Source: CAVYOD01 sp963770045 (GTDB lineage: Bacteria > Acidobacteriota > Aminicenantia > Aminicenantales > CAVYOD01). From it: a stretch of 64,000 nt of DNA. The translations under genes were made by a program, and so were the position numbers. The stretch spans positions 146,831-210,830 of the forward strand of contig CAVYOD010000019.1 in assembly GCA_963770045.1 (NCBI GenBank). The letters run 5' to 3'. The notes beneath the pieces are model-generated. The model saw only the letters and a list, made by a program, of their open reading frames with translations. It did not search any database and was not told the origin of the DNA. Shown piece after piece: positions 55,695 to 64,000 of this stretch (position 1 is the first letter of the stretch; each line of letters opens with the position of its first letter).

Positions 55695-57641
55695 ATGACA
55701 AGAAAACTCACTCTCTTGCCTTTTTTGTTTGTTCTCCTCCCGGTTTTGCTCATCGCGGACGGAAAGACCGACAAGGAAACCCCTCCTCCGTTGCAGCACG
55801 AAATCGTAGTCACCGCGACCAGGCTGGAGACCCCGGCCAAGGAGGTCGCCAGCTCGATCACCGTGATCACAAAGGCGCAGATCGAGAAAATGAACAGGTC
55901 GACCTTGCTCGAAGTCCTGCAAGAAGTTCCCGGCTTGATGGTGATCCAAAACGGGGGCAAGGGCGCGGCCGCCAACATTTTCCTCAGGGGCGCAAATTCT
56001 GAACACACCCTGGTCTTGATGGACGGGGTCGAACTCAACGACCCGATGACCCCTTCGCGCTCTTCCGACCTCGCTCATCTGTCCCTGCAGAACGTTGAAC
56101 GGATCGAAATCCTGCGCGGGCCTCAGAGCACACTCTACGGCTCGGACGCTCTGGGCGGGGTCATCAACATCATCACCCAAAGGGGGACCGGGAAACCCAA
56201 GGTTGCCCTTTCATCGGGCGGAGGGTCCTACGGCACGGTCACCTCTGAGGCGGGGTTGAGCGGAGCCTCCAAGAAAGGCAACTACTCGTTGGGGATTTCC
56301 TATCTCCAGACCCGGGGCATCACCGCCGCCAGCCAGGCCTACGCCGGGAACAAGGAAAGGGACGGCTACAGAAATTTTTCTTTTTCGGGGAGGCTGGGCT
56401 ATAGTCCAAATCCCAACCTTGACTTCGACCTGGTCCTTCATGCTCTGACCACGAAGACAGATATCGATAACTACGGCGGCGCTTACGGGGATGATCCCAA
56501 CAATTACCAGTTTTATGATTCGGTGTTCATCAAAGGGCAAATCCGGACGCTGGGGTGGAAGAACCGGTGGGAACAAAAACTGGGGTTGGCCGTGGTCAGT
56601 TCACAGCGGAAGGATCAAAATGATCCAGATGGTGCGCACCCGTTTGACTCGGAAAGGGGATTTTTCAAGAGCCGGTTGGTCAAGGTCGACTGGCAGAATA
56701 ACTTTTTTCTCCACGAATCGAACACCCTCACCGTGGGAGCCGCCTACGAACAAGAGCAGGGGAATTCCGAGTATGATTCTCAAAGCGTATGGGGACCTTA
56801 CACATCCGTTTTCCCTCTGCAAAGGGAGTCCATCGCCGGAATTTATGTTCAGGACCAGATCCGTCTCGCGGGCCGCCTTTTCACGACCGTCGGCTTGCGG
56901 TTCGACCACCACCGCCGGTCCGGGGAGGCCCTGACTTACCGTATCGCCCCTGCTTATGTGATTGAACAGACCGGCACTAAGATCAAGGCCACGCTCGGCA
57001 CGGCCTTCAAATCTCCGTCTCTCTACCAGCTCTACGCCCCGGGGACGATGTGGGGGAAGATCGGGAATCTCAGCCTGAAACCCGAGGAGGCTCGGGGATG
57101 GGACGCCGGGGTCGAACAATCATTGTGGGGAGGCAGAATTCTTATCGGCGCGACCTATTTCAGCAATACCTACAAAAACCTCATCAATTTTGAGATGGTC
57201 CAGGGCTACGTCAATATCGGCCGGGCGGTATCGAGAGGAGTCGAGGTTTCTTTCGAAGCCAGTCCTCTCCGATCGCTGCTTTGCCGGGCTTCTTATACTC
57301 GAACGGAAGCCAGAGATAAAGATCAGGACACCTATCTTCTGCGACGTCCTAAGGACAAGGCCCAGGCTAACCTGGACTATCAATTCACAAGCAGAGGCCA
57401 TCTCAATGCGGGAGTCATATTTATCGGCCGGAGAGAGGATATCGATTATGCGGACTGGCCTTATCCCCGGATCTCCCTGCCCGGGTACACCCTCCTCAAC
57501 GCCGCTCTCTCTTACAATTTTGCCTCACAGGTTCAGGTCTTCGCCAACCTGGAAAATATTCTGGATGCCAAATACGAAATGATCTATGGATACGGCACTC
57601 CCGGTTTTTCCGTATTCGGCGGCGTCAAGTTGAATTTCTAA
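55695..57641 (+). CDS. btuB: BtuB-type TonB-dependent cobalamin receptor
   Basis: A 648-residue outer-membrane receptor for vitamin B12. The start is ATG 55695, eight bases after GGAGG; an ATG six bases upstream is too close to the ribosome site. Signal peptide is residues 1-21. A TonB box HEIVVTATRLET follows, then the plug (LQEVPGLMVIQNGGKGAAAN, LMDGVELNDPMTPSR, RGPQSTLYGSDALGGVINII) and a 22-strand-type barrel ending FSVFGGVKLNF. The riboswitch at 55417-55563 supports the substrate. No btuFCD genes are in the window. Confidence 0.92.
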   Translation: MTRKLTLLPFLFVLLPVLLIADGKTDKETPPPLQHEIVVTATRLETPAKEVASSITVITKAQIEKMNRSTLLEVLQEVPGLMVIQNGGKGAAANIFLRGANSEHTLVLMDGVELNDPMTPSRSSDLAHLSLQNVERIEILRGPQSTLYGSDALGGVINIITQRGTGKPKVALSSGGGSYGTVTSEAGLSGASKKGNYSLGISYLQTRGITAASQAYAGNKERDGYRNFSFSGRLGYSPNPNLDFDLVLHALTTKTDIDNYGGAYGDDPNNYQFYDSVFIKGQIRTLGWKNRWEQKLGLAVVSSQRKDQNDPDGAHPFDSERGFFKSRLVKVDWQNNFFLHESNTLTVGAAYEQEQGNSEYDSQSVWGPYTSVFPLQRESIAGIYVQDQIRLAGRLFTTVGLRFDHHRRSGEALTYRIAPAYVIEQTGTKIKATLGTAFKSPSLYQLYAPGTMWGKIGNLSLKPEEARGWDAGVEQSLWGGRILIGATYFSNTYKNLINFEMVQGYVNIGRAVSRGVEVSFEASPLRSLLCRASYTRTEARDKDQDTYLLRRPKDKAQANLDYQFTSRGHLNAGVIFIGRREDIDYADWPYPRISLPGYTLLNAALSYNFASQVQVFANLENILDAKYEMIYGYGTPGFSVFGGVKLNF

Positions 57642-57644
57642 GCC

Positions 57645-57673
57645 TGCTCACCGCTCACTGTTCACTTTCACTC
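57645..57673 (-). repeat. GTGAGCN heptamer repeat array A4
   Basis: The minus strand reads GTGAAA-GTGAACA-GTGAGCG-GTGAGCA, lying between the convergent btuB and mntP stop codons. It belongs to the same dispersed family as the arrays at 37040, 40918 and 44936. Confidence 0.55.
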
Positions 57674-57675
57674 TT

Positions 57676-58236
57676 TTAGAGGTGGTCTGTGAGTATCTTC
57701 AATCCGACCAGGATGAGGACGACTCCGCCGGCCAGCTCGACCCGTTTCCCGGCGATCTTTCCTAGGACAGGTGCGATTTTCATTCCCAACCCGGTCATCA
57801 AAAAAGCGACCAGCCCAATGACCGCGGCCGGATAGACGATGTTGACCCTCAGGGCTGCGAGGCTCAACCCGACGGCCAGGGCATCGATGCTCGTGGCCAC
57901 GGATAGGACGACAAGCGATGACCCTTTGGTCGGGTCTGATTCCCTGCCTCGTTTCTTTTCGCTAAACTTGAAAGACTCGATGATCATCTTGCCGCCGATC
58001 ATAATAAGCAGGCCAAAGGCCACCCAATGATCATAATTTTCGATCAGCTTGACGATTCCCTCGCCGGCCAGCCATCCCAAAATCGGCATCAAAAACTGAA
58101 AGAGGCCGAAATGAAAGGCTAACCGGAATGTCTGCCGGGCCGTCGCCCGTGGCAGGGCTAGACTCGTCCCCACGGCGACGGCGAAGGCATCCATCGACAG
58201 GCCCAAAGCTATTGCCAGCACCAAGAGAGGGTTCAT
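57676..58236 (-). CDS. mntP: putative manganese efflux pump MntP
   Basis: A 186-residue inner-membrane protein with six helices. IALGLSMDAFAVAVGTSLAL and SVATSIDALAVGLSLAALRV form the two homologous halves, each with a membrane-embedded Asp, as in the MntP/UPF0059 family. The start at 58236 (GGAA upstream) is preferred over an in-frame ATG seven codons earlier. Mn(II) export is the family role. It is convergent with btuB and divergent from uvrA. Confidence 0.93.
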   Translation of the reverse strand: MNPLLVLAIALGLSMDAFAVAVGTSLALPRATARQTFRLAFHFGLFQFLMPILGWLAGEGIVKLIENYDHWVAFGLLIMIGGKMIIESFKFSEKKRGRESDPTKGSSLVVLSVATSIDALAVGLSLAALRVNIVYPAAVIGLVAFLMTGLGMKIAPVLGKIAGKRVELAGGVVLILVGLKILTDHL

Positions 58237-58314
58237 GCTTGATTCCAACCGATCCATTATATCAAAGAGGAGGATTCATCTAAGAAATTTATTTCCCGCT
58301 CTCTCCTCTTTCCA

Positions 58315-58342
58315 GTCTATCTCGTCATCTCGTCCATTTCGC
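58315..58342 (-). repeat. GACGAGA-type repeat B2
   Basis: The minus strand reads GGCGAAATGGACGAGATGAC then GAGATAGAC, two GACGAGAT units in tandem. It forms the left arm of the inverted pair before uvrA. Confidence 0.5.
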
Positions 58343-58516
58343 CAAGATCAACCAAGAAAAAAACTCGTCGTCTTTTCTGCTCTTCCTAAACTCCGTAAGG
58401 CTTGGAGTATATTAAGCATCTCCTTTAACCGTTGCCGCTTAGAAAAGCCTGATGTCTCAGTTTTTGAACTCTTTACCCTCATATCCCTCACTCCATACTG
58501 TTCTTGTTTTTTGACT

Positions 58517-58552
58517 AGCTGGACGAGATGACCAGAGAGACGAGATAGACGT
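58517..58552 (+). repeat. GACGAGA-type repeat B3
   Basis: TGGACGAGATGACCAGAGAG then ACGAGATAGACGTC: the same units as B2 with an eight-base insertion, in the opposite orientation. Confidence 0.5.
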
Positions 58553-58575
58553 CTTTTCTGCTATAATATGAAAAA

Positions 58576-61299
58576 ATGAAAGACACTATTGTCCTTCGAG
58601 GAATCAGGGTTCATAACCTGAAGAACATCGACCTCGATGTTCCTCTCTACAATTTTATTGTCGTCTCCGGGGTGAGCGGGTCGGGCAAGTCGTCCTTGGC
58701 CTTCGACACACTCTACGCGGAGGGGCAACGGCGCTACATTGAATCGCTCTCGGCCTACGCCCGCCAGTTCCTCGAACGGATGGAAAAGCCCGATGTCGAT
58801 GTCATCGAAGGCATCACTCCGGCGATCGCGATTCAGCAAAAAGCGGCGACCAAGAACCCGCGCTCGACGGTCGCCACGGTCACGGAAATCTATGATTTCC
58901 TCAGGGTCCTGTATGCCAGAATCGGGAGAGTCCATTGCCTTGAGTGCGGCCGACCGGTCGAGCGGGACACGATCGACTCCATCGTCGAGACGCTTTACGG
59001 ATTGCCCCCCCGGAGCAAGGCCCTGATCACGTTCTCCTGGCCCCGGGAAAAAGGCACAGCCCGGCTCAAGAAGGAAGGCTTTTTCCGCCTCATCCAGGAT
59101 GGTGAGATCAGGAACCTCGAGGAAGCCGATCTTAAAAAAGGCGGGGACCTCGAGGTTGTCGTCGATAATCTTGTTCTTACCCGGGAAGAAAGAGAGAGAC
59201 TGGTCGATTCCCTCGAGCTCGGGCTCAAAAAGGGAGGCGGCAAGGTCAAGGTTCGTGCCGCCGAACACGGACATTTCGTGTTTTCCGAAAAGCTGGAATG
59301 CAAAGCCTGCCAGATCCTCTATGACGAACCTTTTCCCAACCTTTTCTCTTTCAACAGCCCCCAAGGGGCCTGCCCGGATTGCCACGGCTTCGGCGACTTG
59401 GCCGTTCTCGACGAAGACAAGATCGTTCCGGATAAAAACAGATCCTTGGAGAAGGGGGCCATCCAGCCGTGGACGACTCCCCTCTCCCGGGGCCTGATGA
59501 GAGAGATGCTCCGGGAAGCCCGCCGGCGGGGGATCCCCACCAACGTTCCTTTCAAGGACTTAAAAAGAGAATGGCAACGTTTCATCCTGGACGGAGGAGG
59601 CGGCTATGACGGGGTCAAGGGCTTTTTCGAGTGGCTCCAGACGAAAAAATACAAGGTCCAGGTCCGCGTCCTTCTCAGCCGGTACCGAAAATATGTCCCC
59701 TGCCCGTCCTGCGAAAAGACGCGCCTGAACCCAAAAGCTCGCAGCGTCAAGATCACGGACGTCCCTATCGGCCGGCTCGTCCAGAAGACGGTCAAGGAGG
59801 CTTTTGACTTTTTCGGCCATCTCAAGCTCAGTCCGTTTCAGAGGCAGGTCGCCGAGAAATTGGTGGTCGAGATCCAGAACCGGTTGAAGTTCCTCCTCGA
59901 AGTCGGACTCGACTACATCACCCTGGATCGGATGACCTTCACTCTCAGCGGAGGCGAAGCCCAGCGCATCAACCTCGCCGCCGCCCTGAGCTCCGCCCTG
60001 GTCGGGACCCTCTTCGTGCTCGACGAGCCCAGCATCGGCCTCCATGCCCGTGATAACCACAGGCTGATCGAAATCCTCAGGTCGCTCAAGGACCTCGGCA
60101 ACACCGTCTTGGTTGTCGAGCACGATCCGGAGATCATCAACGCCGCCGACCAGATGATCGAACTGGGGCCGAGAGCGGGAGAGGCAGGCGGGGAAGTCAT
60201 TTTCTCAGGTCCGATGGACGAGTTCCGGAAGGACCAAAAATCCCTGACGGCACAATATCTGAGGGGCGAGAAAAAGATCGACCTCCCGGCCCGGAGACGG
60301 AGCCCCAGGGGGTTTATCACGATCCGCGACGCCCACAAGCACAACCTGAAGCACCTCAGCCTCAGGATTCCCCTCGGCGTGCTGACCTGTGTCACCGGCG
60401 TGTCGGGGTCGGGAAAGAGTACTCTCCTTTACGATGTTCTTTATCAGGGCTGGAGCGACGAGAATTCCAACGGCTTCAAGGAGATTATCGGAAGGGAACA
60501 AGTCGATAAGGTCGTCATGGTCGACCAGTCACCCCTCAGCACCTCGCCCCGCTCGATTCCGGCGACCTACACCAAGGCCATGGACGGCATCCGGGAGCTT
60601 TTCAGCCAAACACGAGAAGCCAAGGCCATGGGCTACAAGCCCGGCTTTTTTTCATTCAATACTCCGGGCGGACGATGCGAGGAATGCAAAGGCGCCGGCT
60701 ACCAGGTCGTGGAGATGCAATTCCTCTCCGATGTCGTCCTCACGTGCGACACCTGCAAAGGGAAACGGTTCAGAAGCGACATTCTGGAGATCGGCTACAA
60801 TGGCAAGAATATCGACCAGGTCCTGGGCATGAGCGTCGACGAAGCCCTCGCCTTCTTTTCTTCTACACCTCATGTTACCAAGAAGCTCTCTCCGCTCCAG
60901 GAAGTCGGACTGGGCTATTTGAAGCTCGGCCAGCCGACGACGACTCTCTCCGGCGGAGAGCTCCAGAGGATCAAGCTCGCCTTCCATCTCGTCCATGAGC
61001 GGGAGAAGCACATTCTTTATCTTTTCGACGAGCCGACGATCGGGCTCCACTTGGATGACGTCTCGGTGCTGCTCCGCTGCTTCCAGCGGCTGGTCGAAAA
61101 AGGGCACACGGTCGTGGTCATCGAACACAACCTTGACCTGGTCAAGTGCGCCGATCAGATCATCGATCTAGGGCCTGAGGGAGGGGAGAGGGGAGGAGAG
61201 GTCGTCGCCCGGGGAACACCCGAACAGGTGGCTAAATCCGAAAAATCTATCACCGCCCGGTATCTGAAAAACTATCTCAGAAATCAACCGCTCCGGTGA
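58576..61299 (+). CDS. uvrA: excinuclease ABC subunit UvrA
   Basis: A 907-residue nucleotide-excision-repair ATPase that detects DNA damage and loads UvrB. Two ABC modules are visible: Walker A VVSGVSGSGKSSLAFDTLYA and CVTGVSGSGKSTLLYDVLYQ, signature LSGGEAQRINLA and LSGGELQRIKLA, and Walker B FVLDEPSIGLHARD and YLFDEPTIGLHLDD. Zinc ligands are in ECKACQIL with CPDCHGFG, and in CEECKGAG with CDTCKGKRF. YIESLSAYARQFLERMEKPD is the UvrA signature. A TATAAT eight bases before the ATG and the lack of a ribosome site hint at a leaderless message. Confidence 0.96.
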   Translation: MKDTIVLRGIRVHNLKNIDLDVPLYNFIVVSGVSGSGKSSLAFDTLYAEGQRRYIESLSAYARQFLERMEKPDVDVIEGITPAIAIQQKAATKNPRSTVATVTEIYDFLRVLYARIGRVHCLECGRPVERDTIDSIVETLYGLPPRSKALITFSWPREKGTARLKKEGFFRLIQDGEIRNLEEADLKKGGDLEVVVDNLVLTREERERLVDSLELGLKKGGGKVKVRAAEHGHFVFSEKLECKACQILYDEPFPNLFSFNSPQGACPDCHGFGDLAVLDEDKIVPDKNRSLEKGAIQPWTTPLSRGLMREMLREARRRGIPTNVPFKDLKREWQRFILDGGGGYDGVKGFFEWLQTKKYKVQVRVLLSRYRKYVPCPSCEKTRLNPKARSVKITDVPIGRLVQKTVKEAFDFFGHLKLSPFQRQVAEKLVVEIQNRLKFLLEVGLDYITLDRMTFTLSGGEAQRINLAAALSSALVGTLFVLDEPSIGLHARDNHRLIEILRSLKDLGNTVLVVEHDPEIINAADQMIELGPRAGEAGGEVIFSGPMDEFRKDQKSLTAQYLRGEKKIDLPARRRSPRGFITIRDAHKHNLKHLSLRIPLGVLTCVTGVSGSGKSTLLYDVLYQGWSDENSNGFKEIIGREQVDKVVMVDQSPLSTSPRSIPATYTKAMDGIRELFSQTREAKAMGYKPGFFSFNTPGGRCEECKGAGYQVVEMQFLSDVVLTCDTCKGKRFRSDILEIGYNGKNIDQVLGMSVDEALAFFSSTPHVTKKLSPLQEVGLGYLKLGQPTTTLSGGELQRIKLAFHLVHEREKHILYLFDEPTIGLHLDDVSVLLRCFQRLVEKGHTVVVIEHNLDLVKCADQIIDLGPEGGERGGEVVARGTPEQVAKSEKSITARYLKNYLRNQPLR

Positions 61300-61367
61300 G
61301 CACTAGGTGAGGACGGCTAAAAAATTGAGGATAGCCCCTCGCCGCAAGGATCGTACTCAGCAATATC

Positions 61368-64000
61368 TCAAACTGACTTCGCAGGCTCGATTTCCACTTT
61401 GACCGGCGCTTGCGCCTCGACCTTCTTTAGCCTTTTTTTGAAAAGCTTGTCGGCGATCACATAAAAAGAAGGCACGACGATCAAACTCAGGGCCGTGGAA
61501 ACGACCAACCCTCCGATGACGCCGATGGCCATGGGCACGCGGATCTCCGAGCCGGGCCCGAGGCCGAGGGCCGGAGGAATGGCGGCCATCAGGGTCGCGG
61601 TGGCCGTCATCACGATCGGCCGGAGCCTGACCGGCCCGGCTTTTTCCATGGCCTCCCTGGCGCTGAGACCCTGGGATTTATAATTGTTGGCGTAATCCAC
61701 CAGAATGATGGAATTCTTCTTGACAATCCCCATCAGGAGCAAGAGGCCGATCATGCTGAAAATGTTCAGACTCTGGCCGGTTGCCAGGAGGGCAAACGCG
61801 GCCCCGGCGATGGACAGAGGCAAGATCGTGATAATCGTCACTGGGTCTTTGTAGGAATTGAACTGGGAAGCCAGAATCATGTAGGCGATAGCAATCCCCA
61901 GGAAGAGAGCGAAAATAAGACTGTTCATCGATTCGCGGAAGGCAAAGCTGGCCCCTCCTAAGACGACGCGGTAGCCGACGGGCAGGCCTTTGGAAAGGCT
62001 TCCCACGTACTTGATCGCTTCATCCTGGGAATGTCCCGGGGCAACGTTGGCATACACCGTTATGGCCCGTTCTCTCTCCCGGCGGGTGATGGCCTGGAGG
62101 GCCGGCTCTTCCCGATAGGTGACGAGTGACGACAGGGGCACAAGCTCCCCGGACCGGCGTCCTCACCCGCAGCCGGGCGATGTCCTCCGGGCGAGACCTC
62201 TGCGCGGCCAGAAGTTTGAGCCGGACGTCGATTCGTCTTCCCCCCGTGCTGTACTTGCCGACTCGAATCCCGCCGACCAAAGCGTTGAGGGACGTCGCCA
62301 CGTCGTCAATGGGGACACCGATATCCGCCGCCATGGCCCGGTCGGGCGAAATCCTTAACTCGGGCATTCCCAATTGATAATCCGTATCCAGATCGACCAC
62401 CAGTCCCGCTTGCGGCGAGCTGGCTCATGAGCTTCTGGCTGAGAGAAATAAGCTCGTCCCAATTCGACCCGCGCACAGAAAACTCCACCGGAAATCCCCG
62501 CTGGGCCGTAAACCCCTGCTGGGAAAGGTCCTGGATGACCGCCCGCAAGCCCGGGATGGAGTTCAATTCCGGCGCAAGATGGCCGAGAGTTGGGCTTGAT
62601 TGAGTTTGCGCTGGCGGGGAGGAACCAGGGTGAGAACATATTTCCCGGAATTGACTCCGCCTCCATAGCCGCCGATCAAGGTGAACAATCTGGCTCGACT
62701 TCGGGCCGGTCGTTGAGTATGTTTTCGGCTTTGGTGCATCAGTTTATCCGTTTCGGAGAGACCCGAACCGACGGCGGTTTGAACGCGGACCGACATCCGG
62801 CTCAGGTCCTGGGAAGGGACGAATTCGCTGGGCATGAGCTTCAGGACAACGAGGGCCGCAACAAAGAGAAGAGCGGCCAGAACAAGAATAAGGCCGGGAC
62901 GGCGGAGACCGCGGCGCAAAACTTTGGCATAGGTTCTTTCCAGCCAGCGAAAGCCTTTGTCCACCGCGAGCCCGATCCGGCTCCGGCCTTCCCGGGATGT
63001 TTTTAAAAATTGAGAACAGCGGGCCGGGGCCAGCGTCACCGCCTCGACATAGGAGAGAAGAACGGCCAGGCAGAGCGTGATTCCGAATTGAAGGAAAAAC
63101 CGTCCGATGATGCCTTTGACGAAGACCACGGGAACAAAGATGGCCACAACGGCCAGGGTCGCGGCCAAGGCGGCGAAAGCGATTTCCTTGGTCCCTCCAG
63201 GGCGGCCGGGACGAGTCCTTTTCCTCCTTCTCTATGGCGGAAGATATTCTCCATGACCATGATGGCGTCATCAACAACGATGCCGACGGCCAAGGCCAGA
63301 TCCGAGAAGGGTAAAGGTATTGAAGGTGAAGCCCAGGAAGTAAATGATGGCGATCGTCCCCATCAGGGACATCGGGATGGCCAGGATAACGTTGAGCGTG
63401 CTCGAAAAAGAGCCGAGAAACATCCAGCAGACGAGCGCCGTCAGCATGACGGAGAGGACCAATTCCAGCTGGATTTCTTTGACCGAATCCTCGATGAATT
63501 TCGTGGTGTCGAAGACGACATTGGCCGTCATTCCCTGAGGCATCGTTTTCCGGAAGCTCGTCGAGTGCCTTCCGGACCTGCGTGGCCACGGAGACGGCGT
63601 TGGCTCCGCGCTGCTTTTTTACGCCGAGCCCCTGGGCTTGAACGCCGTTGACGCGGGCCATTCGGCGGATATCGTCAAAGCCGTCCTCGACCAGAGAGAC
63701 ATCGCTCAAATAAATCGGGCTGCCGTTGACTTCGCGGACGACGATTTTGCGGAGCGTCTCGATGTCGACCGCCTCACCGAGGATGCGGACATTGACTTCT
63801 CTTCCCGGGGTCTCCAGCCGTCCGGCGGGGAAGTTCGACATGTTCCCGCTGCAGGGCCGCGATGACGTCTTGTACGGTCAGCCCTTTTTCGTCGAGCTTG
63901 GTCGCGTCCAGCCAGACACGCACATTACGATCCTGAACGCCCATCAACATGATCTCCCCAACGCCCGGAATGGTCTGCAATTTTTCTTTCAACCGGTACT
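61368..64000 (-). CDS. RND (AcrB/HAE1-type) efflux transporter, C-terminal part (several indels; 5' end off the window)
   Basis: An inner-membrane proton-driven exporter subunit. From the right edge the pieces include TIPGVGEIMLMGVQDRNVRV, MFLGSFSSTLNVILAIPMSL, VGIVVDDAIMVMENIFRHRE (the conserved Asp pair of the proton relay), ALAATLAVVAIFVPVVFVKG, NSIPGLRAVIQDLSQQGFTA and, intact at the C-terminus, IGLLLLMGIVKKNSIILVDY. At least seven frame breaks lie between about 62120 and 63840, mostly single extra bases. The order matches HAE1/MdtBC proteins with no domain missing, so the gene is probably whole. The N-terminal portion lies beyond 64000. Confidence 0.85.

Larger units (their letters stand above)
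58237..58575. other. intergenic region with inverted GACGAGA repeats before uvrA
   Basis: About 340 bases. TGGACGAGATGACGAGATAG is read on the minus strand at 58315-58336 and in interrupted form on the plus strand at 58518-58547, making inverted flanks about 180 bases apart. CGTCTTTTCTGCT occurs twice as a direct repeat (near 58368 and 58549). A TATAAT at 58562-58567 is only eight bases from the uvrA ATG. Confidence 0.5.

Overview
The window is a moderately GC-rich bacterial chromosome segment. It carries outer-membrane TonB receptors with an N-terminal carboxypeptidase-regulatory-like domain, three GWxTD-domain proteins, a sulfatase-like/TPR protein, and ordinary Gram-negative housekeeping genes (tatAC, mutL, uvrA, purD, purE, rpiB, queCDE/queF, hisC). 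GWxTD proteins next to such receptors point to Acidobacteriota or candidate phylum Aminicenantes. That placement is inference; no rRNA gene is present to confirm it.

Layout. 1-11.3 kb: two large TonB receptors on the minus strand interleaved with three GWxTD genes on the plus strand. 11.3-21.2 kb: a mobile, decayed zone with an IS481-type element, a sulfatase/TPR gene, an IS110 remnant beside a 3' piece of tRNA-Leu(UAA), an IS1380 element with a TTAA duplication, a truncated CDP-glucose 4,6-dehydratase, a Wzz-type chain-length gene, a small lipoprotein and an ISNCY-like element. 21.4-29.8 kb: a minus-strand operon ctpA-rpiB-SHMT-like-purD-purE-mtaB-mutL. 29.9-37.1 kb: a divergent seven-gene overlapping operon tatA-tatC-DUF362-aldehyde dehydrogenase-P-loop kinase-dCMP deaminase-exported two-SIS MurQ/GCKR-like protein. 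37.1-39.7 kb: two overlapping ATP-grasp ligases plus a GNAT acetyltransferase. 40-47.6 kb: an unknown gene, queC-queD-queE, a second DUF362 gene with a UbiA-type prenyltransferase, an EamA transporter, queF, a Cys-rich small protein and a radical SAM protein. 47.8-54.5 kb: branched-chain aminotransferase, hisC, a tyrosine phenol-lyase/tryptophanase-like enzyme and an M16 peptidase pair. 54.5-57.6 kb: a structured intergenic region, then a cobalamin riboswitch controlling a BtuB-type receptor. 57.7-64 kb: mntP, uvrA and an RND efflux pump running off the right edge.

Functionally, the window covers envelope import (TonB receptors, Tat export), tRNA modification (queuosine precursor pathway, MtaB), DNA repair (MutL, UvrA), purine synthesis and amino-acid metabolism. 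Many conserved genes at about 1-26 kb, 49-51.3 kb and 61-64 kb carry single-base indels, mostly extra bases and often at short homopolymers. Genes between 26.2 and 49 kb are clean. The pattern looks more like local consensus error than gene decay, so broken genes there are annotated as one gene each. Truly truncated genes (DUF5009-like remnant, CDP-glucose dehydratase, IS110, tRNA-Leu piece) are marked separately.

No CRISPR array, rRNA gene or complete tRNA gene was seen. The most unusual items are the coupled ATP-grasp pair with GNAT, the exported two-SIS protein in the tat operon, the palindrome-containing orphan promoter with a nearby stem-loop at 54.7-54.9 kb, and the dispersed heptamer repeats that sit at gene 3' ends.
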